NCBI GenBank assembly: GCA_947177685.1 | Contig: CAMWVE010000007.1 | Span: forward strand, 1 to 64,000 | Length of the DNA: 64,000 bases | Source: an uncultured Porphyromonadaceae bacterium | GTDB taxonomy: Bacteria; Bacteroidota; Bacteroidia; Bacteroidales; Muribaculaceae | Reading direction: 5' to 3' | Shown here: piece by piece, positions 34,115 to 47,245 of the stretch | How the letters are laid out: each line of letters begins with the position of its first letter | How positions within the stretch are numbered: position 1 is the first letter of the stretch | Program-made: the position numbers and the translations under genes | The notes under the pieces: model-generated | What the model was told of the DNA's origin: nothing | Databases searched by the model: none | The model's input: the letters and a program-made list of their open reading frames with translations, nothing else

Positions 34115-34621
34115 TTAGCGTTTACGGGCAATTACGATGCCACCGATTATACATGCGAGCAAAAGGACACTGACAGCTTCGAACGGCAGCAGATACTGCT
34201 GATAGCCGGTTCCCATGAGGGTTTCACCGATTTTCTGCATGCCGGCTGACTGCATGTCAGGGAGCAGGGCGGCGCAGCGAGTGCAGAGGGCGTAACCGCC
34301 GACGAGTGCCATGGCAAGCGCAGCCACAAGTCCTGTGAAGCGTTTTTTTGATTCGAGTTTTTCGCTGTTGTCACCGGGGTTGCTTGTGAGGAGAATAGCG
34401 AACACAAAGAGAACCACGATGCCACCTGCATACACCGCTATTTGCACTGCCCCGAGGAAGGGATAGTCGAGCTGGAAGTACAGCGCGGCAGTTGCAAAGA
34501 GGGTGAACAGCAGATAAGTAGCCGCACGGAGTATTTTGCGGGCGGTTACAGCGAGTACCGAGAAGATGACAATCGACAGGGCGATTATCACATACATGAT
34601 GATACTTCCTACTGAGTCCAT
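34115..34621 (-). CDS. nuoJ: NADH-quinone oxidoreductase subunit J
   Basis: Protein of 168 residues with five predicted membrane helices. The segment GAVQIAVYAGGIVVLFVFAI, with the pi-bulge helix, is diagnostic for NuoJ. It lies between nuoI and nuoK. Complex I uses it to couple quinone reduction to the proton channels. Confidence 0.93.
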   Translation of the reverse strand: MDSVGSIIMYVIIALSIVIFSVLAVTARKILRAATYLLFTLFATAALYFQLDYPFLGAVQIAVYAGGIVVLFVFAILLTSNPGDNSEKLESKKRFTGLVAALAMALVGGYALCTRCAALLPDMQSAGMQKIGETLMGTGYQQYLLPFEAVSVLLLACIIGGIVIARKR

Positions 34622-34714
34622 ATTGATTGACTGGTTTTATGTTTTTTAGCGACCCTGCTCTTTGTTGCGGAGCGGCAGGTCATTGTTATTGTTATTTCTG
34701 GTTTTGTCTCCTTT

Positions 34715-35374
34715 TCATTCTGCCTTGGGGGCGTCGGTGGCAGGAGTTTCAGGTTTAGAATCGGTCTGCGGAACCGAAGTTGTAGCCGGGGCATCAGCCT
34801 GAGCTGCTGCAGCTGCGGCTGCTGCTTTTTTGGCAGCGGCTGCTTTCTTGGCAGCTTCGATTTTGGCGAGACGAGCGGCTTCGGCTGCTGCTTTTTCCTC
34901 CGGAGTGGGTTCGGGATCGGGCACTTCGGGCAGATAGTTGAGCTGTTTGACGAGTTTTGAGCGGGTGAACACAGCCTGTTCGAAGTTGTTCGAGAATTCG
35001 AGTGCGTTGGTCGGACAAGTGGTCACACACAACTGACAGAATGTGCAGCTGCCCAGATCATAGATGTAGCGGTCAAGTTTCTTTTTCTTCTTGCCGTCAG
35101 GGGTCTCGACCATTTTAGTCTCCACGGTGATTGTGCCGTTGGGACAGTTGCGTTCACAGGTGCCGCAAGCGATGCACTTGTGTCGTCCTTCGGCATCATA
35201 CTTCAGGACGAGGATTGCGCGAAATCTGTCAGGATAGACATGAGTATCGCGGTTTTCAGGATATTTTTCCGTGATTTTAGGAGTGACGAATTCCTTTCCG
35301 GTCACCGTCATACCTTTGATGAGGGAGGAGATTCCGTATCCTAATGATGAAAAATAATCTTTTACACTACCCAT
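34715..35374 (-). CDS. nuoI: NADH-quinone oxidoreductase subunit I with Ala/Lys-rich tail
   Basis: Protein of 219 residues. It binds two 4Fe-4S clusters through Cys67/70/73/77 (CIACGTCERNCP) and Cys110/113/116/120 (CTFCQLCVTTCP), carrying electrons to the quinone site. The ferredoxin core ends near 145. From about 157 to 219 comes a low-complexity tail rich in Ala, Lys, Pro and Thr, unusual for NuoI and probably disordered. A 93-nt gap separates it from nuoJ. It is the first nuo gene after the ATP synthase block, 32 nt downstream of atpG. Confidence 0.93.
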   Translation of the reverse strand: MGSVKDYFSSLGYGISSLIKGMTVTGKEFVTPKITEKYPENRDTHVYPDRFRAILVLKYDAEGRHKCIACGTCERNCPNGTITVETKMVETPDGKKKKKLDRYIYDLGSCTFCQLCVTTCPTNALEFSNNFEQAVFTRSKLVKQLNYLPEVPDPEPTPEEKAAAEAARLAKIEAAKKAAAAKKAAAAAAAAQADAPATTSVPQTDSKPETPATDAPKAE

Positions 35375-35406
35375 AAATGAATATGATAAATTGGTTGTTA
35401 ATTCTG

Positions 35407-36291
35407 TTATCTGATTTGTCCGCCGAGGATGTCGAGGAGTTCGGTGGTGATACCCTGCTGACGGAGTTTGTTGTATTCGAGTTGAAGTTCATCACGCAGT
35501 TTCTTGGCGTTGTCGTTGGCGCTCTGCATTGCCATCACTCGCGCTGCCTGTTCGGCTGCACGGTTCTCTACGAACACTTCCTGAAGTGTGGAGAGGAGGA
35601 ACAGCGGCAGGACCGCGTTGAAGATGGCTGCGGCGTCAGGCTCGAAGATGTAGGGGCGCCCGGATGCGGCGCTCTGACCTTCGGCAACGATGTTTTCCTG
35701 TCGGATTGGCAGTAGCTGCTCTGTCACGGGACGCTGACGCGAAATGCTGATGAAGTTCATGTAGTGAAGGTCCACGGCATCGGTCTGTCCGCTAAGGAAG
35801 CGTCCGGTCAGTGTGTCGAGCAGCTGCCTGACGGCATCGGCGCCTGATTTGGAGTCGACTCCGGGAATCTGTTCCACGGTCACTCCGTCAGCCTGCAGTT
35901 TGCCCACTGCCTTTGACATTTTCTTGCCCACGGGGATGATGGTGACCTTGACATGGTCGCCGTAGGTGGCACGATAATAATCCAGACGCGCCAGCAGGAG
36001 CTTGAACAGATTGAGGTTGAAGGCACCGCACAGACCGTCGTCGGAACCCCACGCCACCAGCGTCACGTTGCTGACTTCGCGCTCTGTGGTAAGGGGCGAT
36101 GTCATGGGGGCGTCGGCTGACAGTAGACTCGCAATGATTGACTGCACCTGATTTCTGTAAGGGAGCAGCTGCTTGAGCTCAAGCTCGGCTTTGTGCATTT
36201 TTGCAGATGAAATCATCTTCATCGCACCGGTGATTTTCTCTGATGATGCGACGGAGCCGATTCTGCCTTTAAGTTCGCGGAGTGTTGCCAT
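35407..36291 (-). CDS. atpG: ATP synthase gamma subunit
   Basis: Protein of 294 residues, the rotating central stalk of F1. The N-terminal helix (ATLRELKGRIGSVASSEKITGAMKMISSAKM) and the C-terminal helix (AARVMAMQSANDNAKKL... ITTELLDILGG) are the family signature. It is the last gene of the nested ATP synthase block, 18 nt after atpA. Confidence 0.95.
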   Translation of the reverse strand: MATLRELKGRIGSVASSEKITGAMKMISSAKMHKAELELKQLLPYRNQVQSIIASLLSADAPMTSPLTTEREVSNVTLVAWGSDDGLCGAFNLNLFKLLLARLDYYRATYGDHVKVTIIPVGKKMSKAVGKLQADGVTVEQIPGVDSKSGADAVRQLLDTLTGRFLSGQTDAVDLHYMNFISISRQRPVTEQLLPIRQENIVAEGQSAASGRPYIFEPDAAAIFNAVLPLFLLSTLQEVFVENRAAEQAARVMAMQSANDNAKKLRDELQLEYNKLRQQGITTELLDILGGQIR

Positions 36292-36309
36292 TCTACCTTA
36301 ATATATTAG

Positions 36310-37884
36310 TTATTGGAATCGGGCTGCTACTTCTTTTGCCACTTCGGTGAGTTTCTCTGACACGGCATCGTCGAGTTTGCCGGTGTGGAGCACGTCGAGC
36401 ACCTCTTTCTGATATTTTGCGCGGAGAATCTGGAGCAGTGATTTCTCGAACTCCGACACTTTTTCGAGGGGCACGTTCTGGAGCAGTCCGTTCACGCCGC
36501 AGAAGATGATTGCGATTTCCTCTTCCACCGGCATGGGATGATACTGGGGCTGGATGAGCAGGCGTTCGTTCTTGCGACCGCGGTCGATGACGCGGGCGGT
36601 CACGGGGTCGATGTCACCGCCGAATTTGGTGAATGACTCCAGTTCGCGGAACTGCGCTTGGTCGATTTTCAGCGTGCCGGCTACTTTCTTCATAGCCTTG
36701 ATCTGAGCGTTACCGCCCACACGCGACACTGAGATACCTACGTTGATTGCCGGACGGATGCCTCGGTTGAACAGCGCTGACTCAAGGTAGATCTGACCGT
36801 CGGTGATTGAGATTACGTTGGTGGGGATGTAGGCTGACACGTCGCCTGCCTGAGTTTCGATGATGGGGAGGGCTGTCAGCGAGCCGCCGCCTTTGACGAT
36901 GGGCTTGAGCGGTTCGGGCAGGTCGTTCATCATCGATGCCACCTTCTGGCTGTCGATGATTTTTGCAGCACGCTCCAGCAGACGTGAGTGGAGATAGAAG
37001 ATGTCGCCGGGATAAGCCTCACGACCCGAGGGGCGTTTCAGAATCAGCGACACTTCGCGATAAGCCACCGCCTGTTTTGAAAGGTCATCGTAAACGATGA
37101 GCGCGTGGCGACCGGTGTCGCGGATAAATTCGCCGATTGCCACACCGGCGAAGGGTGCCCAGTAGCGCATGGCTGCTGAATCAGATGCGTTGGCGGCAAC
37201 GACCACGGTGTAGTCCATTGCGCCGTATTTGCGCAGGGTCTCGACGGTGGCTGCCACTGATGAGCCTTTCTGACCGATCGCCACATAGATGCAGTAGACG
37301 GGGTCACCGTTTTCGAAGTTCTTGCGCTGGTTGATGATGGTGTCGATAGCGATTGCGGTCTTACCGATCTGACGGTCGCCGATGATAAGCTCGCGCTGTC
37401 CGCGACCTATGGGGACCATGGAGTCGACAGCCTTGATACCGGTCTGGAGCGGCTGGGTCACCGGCTGACGGAAGATTACGCCGGGAGCCTTGCGCTCGAG
37501 GGGGAGGTTGATCAGGTCACCTGAGATGGGACCTTTGCCGTCGATGGGCTGACCCAGAATGTTAATGACACGACCGAAAAGACCTTCACCCACAGGGATA
37601 GAAGCGATACGTCCGGTTCGTTTGACGGACATGTTTTCGGTGACTTTGTTGACGCTGTTGAGGAGCACGACTCCGACGTTGCTTTCTTCAAGGTTGAGAG
37701 CCACGCCCACCACGCCGTTTTCGAACTCCACGAGTTCGTTTGCCTGAACGTTGTCAAGCCCGTAGACGTGAGCCACTCCATCGCCTACTTCCAGAACTGT
37801 TCCGGTTTCCTCGAATGATACTTTCGAGTTGACGTTCTGCAGTTGGCTTTTTAATACTTCTGATATCTCGCTGGGGTTAATCAT
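36310..37884 (-). CDS. atpA: ATP synthase alpha subunit
   Basis: Protein of 524 residues of the F1 hexamer, non-catalytic nucleotide-binding subunit. Walker A GDRQIGKT is at 169-176, and the conserved Arg-containing region ([22 protein letters not shown]) that completes the catalytic site of beta is present. Length and motifs are normal. It is separated from atpH by 2 nt. Confidence 0.97.
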   Translation of the reverse strand: MINPSEISEVLKSQLQNVNSKVSFEETGTVLEVGDGVAHVYGLDNVQANELVEFENGVVGVALNLEESNVGVVLLNSVNKVTENMSVKRTGRIASIPVGEGLFGRVINILGQPIDGKGPISGDLINLPLERKAPGVIFRQPVTQPLQTGIKAVDSMVPIGRGQRELIIGDRQIGKTAIAIDTIINQRKNFENGDPVYCIYVAIGQKGSSVAATVETLRKYGAMDYTVVVAANASDSAAMRYWAPFAGVAIGEFIRDTGRHALIVYDDLSKQAVAYREVSLILKRPSGREAYPGDIFYLHSRLLERAAKIIDSQKVASMMNDLPEPLKPIVKGGGSLTALPIIETQAGDVSAYIPTNVISITDGQIYLESALFNRGIRPAINVGISVSRVGGNAQIKAMKKVAGTLKIDQAQFRELESFTKFGGDIDPVTARVIDRGRKNERLLIQPQYHPMPVEEEIAIIFCGVNGLLQNVPLEKVSEFEKSLLQILRAKYQKEVLDVLHTGKLDDAVSEKLTEVAKEVAARFQ

Positions 37885-37886
37885 TT

Positions 37887-38432
37887 TTAGGAGTTGATAA
37901 GTTTGAGACGCAATTGTTTCAGTTCGTTTTTGATTGAGGCATCGAGACGCTCATTGTTGATGGCTACGGTGAATCCGCCGATCAGCGCCGGGTCAGTGTC
38001 AGCCGAGAATTCGGTTGTGGAGCCGGCGGGCAGATGGTCTGCCACGATTTTGTGCAGGCGCTGCAGCTCGGCGTCGTCCAGAGGCTTAGCCGAGGTCACT
38101 TTCACCACAAAGATATTGTTTTCTTTCCGATAGATTTCCGCATAAGCCAAGGCAATGTCACGGATAAGGTCAATACGCTTGTTTTGAATGAGCATTTTGA
38201 GGAAGTCGGCGAACAGGGCGTTGTCCGGCGTGCCGGCTGCAGTCATGATCAGGCTGACTTTTTCCTCAGCCGCAACAAAGGGGTTGGCTATGGTTTGGTT
38301 CAGCGCGGGCTGAGTGGCGAAACTCAGGGCGAGCTGTTTCACTATGCCATAAATCTCCGGGGCGCACTGTTTCTGCTGCGCCACCTTAAAGAGTGCCTTT
38401 GCGTAACGGCTTGGTATGAGACCTTCGTTCAT
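37887..38432 (-). CDS. atpH: ATP synthase delta subunit
   Basis: Protein of 181 residues linking the peripheral stalk to the top of F1. It has the N-terminal helical bundle starting [14 protein letters not shown] and the C-terminal segment [23 protein letters not shown], as in the OSCP/delta family. It sits 8 nt after atpF and 2 nt before atpA. Confidence 0.93.
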   Translation of the reverse strand: MNEGLIPSRYAKALFKVAQQKQCAPEIYGIVKQLALSFATQPALNQTIANPFVAAEEKVSLIMTAAGTPDNALFADFLKMLIQNKRIDLIRDIALAYAEIYRKENNIFVVKVTSAKPLDDAELQRLHKIVADHLPAGSTTEFSADTDPALIGGFTVAINNERLDASIKNELKQLRLKLINS

Positions 38433-38440
38433 TGCGTTTC

Positions 38441-38938
38441 TTAGTTTTGGTTCTCTATTTCGTCAAGGAGGTTGTTGACAAGGCGTGTTTGCGCTTTGCG
38501 GTCGTCCATTTCGCCGCGGAGCACTTTTTCAGCTATCTGAATTGCAAATTCGCTGACTTCGTCACGAATCTGCTGGCGAGCGTCCTTGCGGGCCTGCTGG
38601 ATGGCGAGTTTCGCTGCGTCGAGCTCTTTCTGACCTTCTTTGCGTGCTTCGCTGCGCGCCTGCTCCACAATCTGCGATTTGAGGGCTTCGGCATCGCGGA
38701 GAATGTCGCCTTCCTTCACGCGTGCATCGGCAATGATGCGGTCAGCCTGCTGCTGTGCGTTGTCGAGCGATTCCTTGGCGTTCTGAGCGTACTCCACACC
38801 CTTATCAATCAGTTCGGCACGTTCGTCGACGGTTTTGAGTATGACGGGCCATGCAAACTTCCAGAGAATCAGGAATAGCAGGGCGAACGATATGAACATC
38901 CAGAAAACCAGACCGAATCCGGGGGTAAATAGTTCCAT
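38441..38938 (-). CDS. atpF: ATP synthase b subunit
   Basis: Protein of 165 residues. One N-terminal membrane helix (about 7-30, GLVFWMFISFALLFLILWKF) is followed by a long charged coiled coil to the C-terminus, forming the peripheral stalk. The family profile is clear although sequence conservation is always low. Confidence 0.93.
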   Translation of the reverse strand: MELFTPGFGLVFWMFISFALLFLILWKFAWPVILKTVDERAELIDKGVEYAQNAKESLDNAQQQADRIIADARVKEGDILRDAEALKSQIVEQARSEARKEGQKELDAAKLAIQQARKDARQQIRDEVSEFAIQIAEKVLRGEMDDRKAQTRLVNNLLDEIENQN

Positions 38939-39024
38939 GATAAGAGTGTTTGAAAGTTAAATGTTAAGTTTTCCGGGACGGGGACATGCCGCCTTGGCTG
39001 TCCCCGGAGCCGGTTTGGGGCTTT

Positions 39025-40451
<1,427 letters not shown>

Positions 40452-40458
40452 TGCGTTG

Positions 40459-40695
40459 TCAATAAGTGCAGACTGACACCAGATTGTTATCCACGTCGAC
40501 TATTCCGCCGTTGATCTGTGCGGACTGTTCGGCGCCGTCAGCAGGCATATATGTTATGGTGCCGGCGGTGAGAATGGAAATTAGCGAGGCATGGTTGCGG
40601 AGGACGGTGAAACTGCCCATGACTCCGGGAAGGGTCACGGATGTCACTTCGCCCTGATAGACTATTGCCTGCGCGGATATTATTTTCAGTGTCAT
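40459..40695 (-). CDS. atpC: ATP synthase epsilon subunit, short form
   Basis: Protein of 78 residues, only the N-terminal beta-sandwich of epsilon (VTLPGVMGSFTVLRNHASLI). The C-terminal two-helix domain that inhibits ATP hydrolysis in many bacteria is absent; the frame simply stops. Short epsilons occur in Bacteroidetes, so this is not evidence of a broken gene. It lies between atpD and atpB. Confidence 0.92.
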   Translation of the reverse strand: MTLKIISAQAIVYQGEVTSVTLPGVMGSFTVLRNHASLISILTAGTITYMPADGAEQSAQINGGIVDVDNNLVSVCTY

Positions 40696-40733
40696 GATCT
40701 TGTTCTCTTATAATGGTTTGCTGAACCGGTGGA

Positions 40734-42272
<1,539 letters not shown>

Positions 42273-42276
42273 CTAA

Positions 42277-43353
42277 TTAGAAATGGAGGTTGTAAACCAC
42301 TACAAGCACCATCAGCACAAGGTTGAACAGGTTGATGGGGAGCAGATATTTCCACTCGAGCTTGAGCAGCTGGTCGATTCGCAGACGGGGGAAGGTCCAC
42401 TTGAACCAGATGATGATAGCCGAAATGGCGATAGCCTTGCCTATGAACCAGATGGGCGAAGGAATGTAGTTCATGATGTCGTTGAAGCCTTCCCAGCCGG
42501 GGATGTGCAGGGGCATCCAGCCGCCGAAGAACATCAGCGCAGCCACGCCTGACACAATAAAGAGGTTCAGGTATTCAGCCAGATAGAAGAAGCCGAAGTG
42601 GATACCGGAATACTCGGTGTGGTAACCGGCTGTCAGCTCGCTCTCTGCCTCAGGAAGGTCAAACGGTCCGCGGTTGGTTTCGGCAGTACCTGCGATCAGA
42701 TAGATGATGAAAGCTATGATGGCAGGGATGTGACCGGTGAAGATGAACCATCCGTCAGCCTGTGCCTCCACGATGCCGGGGATTGACATTGTGCCGGCGA
42801 GGCAGACCATTGTCATGATCGACAGACCCACTGACAGCTCGTAGCTGACCATCTGTGCGCCTGAACGCATCGCACCGATGAGGGTGTATTTGTTGTTACT
42901 TGACCAACCGGCAAGCAGGATACCCAGCACGCCGATCGATGAAACGGCGATGAGGAAGAAGATGCCTATGTTGAAGTTGATGATCTGCAGTCCGCGACCC
43001 CACGGGAGGCAGGCGAACGAGAGCACCGAGGCTATGATCACCAGATAGGGAGCCAGAGCGAAAAGGAAGCGGTCAGTGTGTTTCAGTTCTATAAGCTCTT
43101 TGATGAGCATCTTGAACATGTCGGCGAAAACCTGACACAGACCCATGGGACCCACACGGTTGGGACCGAGGCGGCACTGGATGAATGCACAGAGCTTGCG
43201 TTCGTAATAGATGTAGAACAGTGCGAGCAACGAATAAGCGAGCAGCAAGCCCACGCCTATGAGGACACACTCAGCCGTGGTTGTCAGCCATCCCGGCATG
43301 AAACTTGCCAAGAGGTTGTGAATCCATTCGGTAACTATCGAGAAGTTAAACAT
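42277..43353 (-). CDS. nuoH: NADH-quinone oxidoreductase subunit H
   Basis: Protein of 358 residues with about eight membrane helices, which helps form the quinone pocket of complex I. It has [19 protein letters not shown] and the Glu-rich loop region [23 protein letters not shown], both diagnostic. It is the last nuo gene before the ATP synthase block. Confidence 0.96.
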   Translation of the reverse strand: MFNFSIVTEWIHNLLASFMPGWLTTTAECVLIGVGLLLAYSLLALFYIYYERKLCAFIQCRLGPNRVGPMGLCQVFADMFKMLIKELIELKHTDRFLFALAPYLVIIASVLSFACLPWGRGLQIINFNIGIFFLIAVSSIGVLGILLAGWSSNNKYTLIGAMRSGAQMVSYELSVGLSIMTMVCLAGTMSIPGIVEAQADGWFIFTGHIPAIIAFIIYLIAGTAETNRGPFDLPEAESELTAGYHTEYSGIHFGFFYLAEYLNLFIVSGVAALMFFGGWMPLHIPGWEGFNDIMNYIPSPIWFIGKAIAISAIIIWFKWTFPRLRIDQLLKLEWKYLLPINLFNLVLMVLVVVYNLHF

Positions 43354-43400
43354 TGCGTTGGATGTTATTTTTGATTCTTAAAATTCTTTTATTGAAACGT

Positions 43401-45017
43401 TTAGCGGTCGATATCAGGAACGATATAGTCCAGCGAGCCTCCGATGGTGATCAGGTCGGCGATTTTGTCGCCACGGGTGATGTGATCCACTACCGAAGCG
43501 AGGTTGAGACAGGGTGTAACCAGTTTCAGACGATAGGGCTGTGCGGCTCCCTTGCTTTCGATGTAGACACCGAACAGACCGCGGCAGCCTTCCACAAGCT
43601 GGAACCAGTGACCTTCGGGCAGCTTGATTACCTTGGGCACTTTAGCGCAGTAGTCACCTTCGGGAATATTGTCAATGAGCTGGTTGATGATGTCGACTGA
43701 CTGCTGGATTTCGTCCATGCGGTTTTTGAAACGTGCCATGGAGTCGCCTTCGGTGCGAACCACCTGCTCGAATTTCAGTTCGGGGTAGATGCTGTAGGGG
43801 TGAGTCTTGCGCACGTCGCATGCCCAGCCCGAAGCACGACCTGAAGGACCGGTGATGCCGTAGGAGATGGCGTCGTCGTGGCTCAGCACGCCCACACCTT
43901 CCAGACGTCCTTTGGTGATGATGTTGCCGGTGAACAGTTTGTTGTATTCTGCCACGTTCTTGGGGCAGATGGCGAGTAGTTCCTTCACATCTTTCACGAA
44001 GTCAGGGTGAATATCAGCCATCAGACCGCCTATGCAGGAGTAGTTGAAGGTCATGCGGGCGCCGCAGGTGCGTTCCATGATGTCGAGAATCTGCTCGCGG
44101 ACACGCAGGGTGTAGAACAGCATGGTTGTAGCACCGAGGTCCATGCAGTATGTGCCGATGAACAGGCAGTGTGAGGCTATGCGCGAGAGTTCGTCCATGA
44201 TGACGCGGATGACCTGTGCGCGGCGGGGTGCTTCTATGCCCATGGCTTTCTCTATGCAGAGGCAGAGACCGTGGTGGTAGTTGTGGGCTGAGAAGTAGTC
44301 CAGACGATCCATGAAGTGGAGGGTCTGCTGATACTGCAGATTCTCGCAGAGTTTTTCAACGCCGCGGTGGATGTAGCCCATGTAAACATCGATTTTCTTG
44401 ATGATTTCACCGTCGATGGCGGTGCGGAAACGGAGCACACCGTGAGTTGCGGGGTGCTGCGGACCTATGTTGACAACGAAATCGTCATCGTTGAACACGC
44501 GCTCGGTGTGTTTCACCAGCTTGCCGTTCTCACGCTTCCAGACGTAGGTTTCGTCTGACTGGCGTTCGTTCTCTATGCTTACGGGGTTGAGTTCGGGGTT
44601 CTCGTCGTAGTCCTTGCGCAGGGGATAGCCCACCCAGTCGATGTTGAGGAACAGGCGGCGCATGTCAGGATTGTTGACGAAAATGATGCCGTAGAAGTCA
44701 TAGACCTCACGTTCGAAAATGACAGCTATGCGCCACAGGTCAGCCACAGAGTCGATGGCAGGCTGCTCGCGGTCAGTGGTCGAGGTCTTTATTGAAATCT
44801 GGGAGTGGTCAGCAGTATTCATCAGATAATACAGGCAACCAAGCGATTCGCCCCAGTCCATACCCACGATTGTCACGAGATAATCATAGCCGAACTCGTC
44901 ACGCAGGGTCTTTGCCAGCTCGTGAAATTTTTCGGCAGGGATGCAGATGCGTAGAATTTCACCCTCTTCAAAAGAAGCCTCGGGGAAAAATCCTGCTATT
45001 TTTTCTTGGATATTCAT
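43401..45017 (-). CDS. nuoCD: Fused NADH-quinone oxidoreductase subunits C and D
   Basis: Protein of 538 residues joining NuoC (about 1-150, ending near the DWVGYPLRKDYDENPE signature) with NuoD (about 165-538, NIGPQHPATHGVLRF and the C-terminal GGSLDYIVPDIDR). It carries part of the quinone-binding cleft. An in-frame ATG 11 codons upstream (45050) would overlap nuoB and adds residues unlike NuoC; the start at 45017 (MNIQEKIAGFFPEA) is preferred. NuoCD fusion is usual in Bacteroidetes and enterobacteria. Confidence 0.94.
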   Translation of the reverse strand: MNIQEKIAGFFPEASFEEGEILRICIPAEKFHELAKTLRDEFGYDYLVTIVGMDWGESLGCLYYLMNTADHSQISIKTSTTDREQPAIDSVADLWRIAVIFEREVYDFYGIIFVNNPDMRRLFLNIDWVGYPLRKDYDENPELNPVSIENERQSDETYVWKRENGKLVKHTERVFNDDDFVVNIGPQHPATHGVLRFRTAIDGEIIKKIDVYMGYIHRGVEKLCENLQYQQTLHFMDRLDYFSAHNYHHGLCLCIEKAMGIEAPRRAQVIRVIMDELSRIASHCLFIGTYCMDLGATTMLFYTLRVREQILDIMERTCGARMTFNYSCIGGLMADIHPDFVKDVKELLAICPKNVAEYNKLFTGNIITKGRLEGVGVLSHDDAISYGITGPSGRASGWACDVRKTHPYSIYPELKFEQVVRTEGDSMARFKNRMDEIQQSVDIINQLIDNIPEGDYCAKVPKVIKLPEGHWFQLVEGCRGLFGVYIESKGAAQPYRLKLVTPCLNLASVVDHITRGDKIADLITIGGSLDYIVPDIDR

Positions 45018-45043
45018 GATTGGTTTACAGTTGAATAGGGGGT

Positions 45044-45655
45044 TTAACAATTTTCTTCAGGATGTGCGGCAAGATATTCTTTGCGGCTTTCCTTGCGGTT
45101 GACGCCACCGAAGAATTTCTCCACTTTCATTTTGCGTGAGAGCTGCATGATGCCGTAGATCATAGCCTCGGGACGGGGAGGACAACCGGGAACAAACACG
45201 TCGACCGGAACGATATCCTCGATGCCTTTGGCAACGTGATATGACTTGCGGAACGGACCGCCGGAGATGGCGCATGAACCGCAAGCAATGACATATTTGG
45301 GTTCGGCAAGCTGGTCGTAAAGGCGACGGAACACCGGAACCATGCGGTTCACGATTGTGCCGGCAACCATCATGAAGTCAGCCTGACGGGGCGATGAACG
45401 TGCCACTTCCCATCCGAAACGAGCCATGTCGAAACGCGCCGCGCCGAGCGACACGAATTCGATACCGCAGCAGCTGGTGGCGAAGGTCAGGGGCCAAACA
45501 GAGTTTGAACGACCCCAGTTGAGCAGTTTGTCGAGCGAGCCGACTATGATGTTGGTGCCGCTGTCTCGCAGCTCCTGAACGAGTTTTTCGATATATTCGT
45601 TATCCTGCCATGCGTCGTAAGGCATGCTTTTTGTAGTAACCTCTTTCATTTCCAT
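45044..45655 (-). CDS. nuoB: NADH-quinone oxidoreductase subunit B
   Basis: Protein of 203 residues, ligand of the last iron-sulfur cluster (N2) before quinone. The cluster cysteines appear in TSCCGIEF, ACGSCAISGGPF and VPGCPPRPE. Its start overlaps the end of nuoA by 10 nt, indicating translational coupling. Confidence 0.96.
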   Translation of the reverse strand: MEMKEVTTKSMPYDAWQDNEYIEKLVQELRDSGTNIIVGSLDKLLNWGRSNSVWPLTFATSCCGIEFVSLGAARFDMARFGWEVARSSPRQADFMMVAGTIVNRMVPVFRRLYDQLAEPKYVIACGSCAISGGPFRKSYHVAKGIEDIVPVDVFVPGCPPRPEAMIYGIMQLSRKMKVEKFFGGVNRKESRKEYLAAHPEENC

Positions 45656-46026
45656 TCAAGCGCTCCTTTTCGCCAAGCATAAACCAGACCTAACACTAAG
45701 ATTGCAAAGAACACCCCGATGCTGAGAAGTCCGTCGGTGCCGAGTTCGCGAACTCGCACTGCCCACGGGAACAGGAACACTGTTTCCACGTCAAACATCA
45801 GGAAGAGAATGGCAAACAGGTAATAACCCACGCTGAATCGAGTCTGTGAATTGCCTCTGGTGGGAATACCACATTCATAAGCTTCCCCTTTTTGGGGGTT
45901 GAACGAACGGGGGGAAATCAGACCCGCTACCCACAGTGCCAAAAACACCAATGCCGCACCCGTGAGCGCAGCGGTCAGCGCGAGCAATCCGTTGTCCTGA
46001 ATTCCAAAAATGTCTAATAATGTCAT
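45646..46026 (-). CDS. nuoA: NADH-quinone oxidoreductase subunit A
   Basis: Protein of 126 residues with three membrane helices. YECGIPTRGNSQTRFSVGYYLFA and FDVETVFLFPW are the NuoA signature. It is the first gene of the 18-gene nuo/atp cluster, about 117 nt downstream of the promoter at 46143-46175. No nuoE, nuoF or nuoG is present, so the complex lacks the NADH-oxidising module and must receive electrons from another donor, as in other Bacteroidetes. Confidence 0.95.
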   Translation of the reverse strand: MTLLDIFGIQDNGLLALTAALTGAALVFLALWVAGLISPRSFNPQKGEAYECGIPTRGNSQTRFSVGYYLFAILFLMFDVETVFLFPWAVRVRELGTDGLLSIGVFFAILVLGLVYAWRKGALEWK

Positions 46027-46142
46027 ATTAAGAAATGTATCGGTTTACTAAGTTTGTCGTTTTGCTATTTTTTGATTTATTTTTGTTAATTTCAAAAACT
46101 GCTTTTTCTCCCTTTTTTCAGGGAAATTAGCCTTTTCGAGTG

Positions 46143-46175
46143 CAAATATACATAAAAAAAACCGAATGAATCAAA
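46143..46175 (-). promoter_or_regulatory. Promoter of the nuo/atp cluster
   Basis: On the minus strand TTTG (46172-46175) and TATATTTG (46143-46150) are spaced by 21 nt, a full consensus match, about 117 nt before nuoA. It is the only consensus promoter I see in front of the cluster; the short internal gaps suggest that one long message may cover it. Confidence 0.75.
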
Positions 46176-46264
46176 ACATTTGCACCATATTTATTAACAT
46201 AGCACGGTTTTTTTCTTCAAACGCAAGGCAGCCCGGACAATGAAATCAGCCTTCGACACGCCAA

Positions 46265-46306
46265 CAAAAAAAGGTTGCACCGTAAACAGAATTACGATAC
46301 AACCTT
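46265..46306 (-). terminator. Intrinsic terminator of the TonB receptor/lipoprotein unit
   Basis: On the minus strand AAGGTTG pairs with CAACCTT (46271-46277 with 46300-46306), with inner CGTAA/TTACG pairing, followed by a run of T. It lies 23 nt after the lipoprotein stop codon. Confidence 0.75.
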
Positions 46307-46329
46307 GCCATTAACAATGTTAAACCTTC

Positions 46330-47208
46330 TTAATTCAGCGACTCAAGGAGTCCGGGAGTGAAATCCAAGCCACATTCAGCTGACGACTTGAAGCGTCCGG
46401 CAGCGGTGTAATCAAATTTCACGCTGTTGGCATAATCGCCCTCCATTGTGAAGTTTGTTACAATATAGTCAGGCTCTTCCTTGGGATTCTGGGGTGAGCC
46501 GGTGTAAACTTTTGCCATGGGTGCGTCCACGGTGAAACCATCCTTGGTCATTTCGGAATAAAGCTCCATCAGCATCAGGTTCATGGCAGGCATTTTCGGA
46601 GCGAACTTGGCGTTGTACATGAACAGGCGTGTCAGCACCTTACCGTCTTTAACCGATGTGGGTTCGAACACCACGCAGTAATAAGTCTTGTCGGTGGTGA
46701 ACAGATCCTCAGTGCCGATGATCGAGGTTTTGGTCTCGCCGAAGAAGAAGGTCGAGGTCTGCACGGCGCGGACATTGTAGGTGCCGTTGACGGTGTAGGT
46801 GATGTCGTAAACGGGGATGAACTGCAAACCGGTGCTACGCTCACGATAGCGGAACTTAAGGTTGGTGATGGTGCATACACCGTTATTCATATTGGGTATG
46901 GTGAACAGCACCTCGCCTTTGGTGTTGAATTCATATTTCACATTCATTGCCGACAGGGTGTAGGCAGGCGAAGTAGGGCTTAACTGCAGTCCGTTGATGG
47001 CAAAATTGATGGTCTGTTTGGTGAAATTGAACTCCATGGTATAGGAGACACCATTTACCACTTGAGTTTTACCACTCTGAGTGTCCTCCACAAGATTGAA
47101 AACCTGAACAAGGTTGTCTGTGCGGGTCTGTTCGTTTCCATCGCTGTCGAGGCATGAGGTCAGACCGATTACGGCAAGTGCTGCCAAAAGGAATTTTGTA
47201 ATTTTCAT
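46330..47208 (-). CDS. Predicted lipoprotein paired with a TonB-dependent receptor
   Basis: Protein of 292 residues. The N-terminus MKITKFLLAALAVIGLTSC is a lipoprotein signal with Cys19 as the lipidated residue. The rest is mainly beta-strand in character, with no enzyme motif. It follows the TonB receptor gene after 37 nt and ends at a terminator, so the two form an operon. It may be a surface ligand-binding partner of the receptor. I do not recognise the family. Confidence 0.7.
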   Translation of the reverse strand: MKITKFLLAALAVIGLTSCLDSDGNEQTRTDNLVQVFNLVEDTQSGKTQVVNGVSYTMEFNFTKQTINFAINGLQLSPTSPAYTLSAMNVKYEFNTKGEVLFTIPNMNNGVCTITNLKFRYRERSTGLQFIPVYDITYTVNGTYNVRAVQTSTFFFGETKTSIIGTEDLFTTDKTYYCVVFEPTSVKDGKVLTRLFMYNAKFAPKMPAMNLMLMELYSEMTKDGFTVDAPMAKVYTGSPQNPKEEPDYIVTNFTMEGDYANSVKFDYTAAGRFKSSAECGLDFTPGLLESLN

Positions 47209-47245
47209 ATTCTAAAAAGGTTATTTACTCATTATATTATATATA

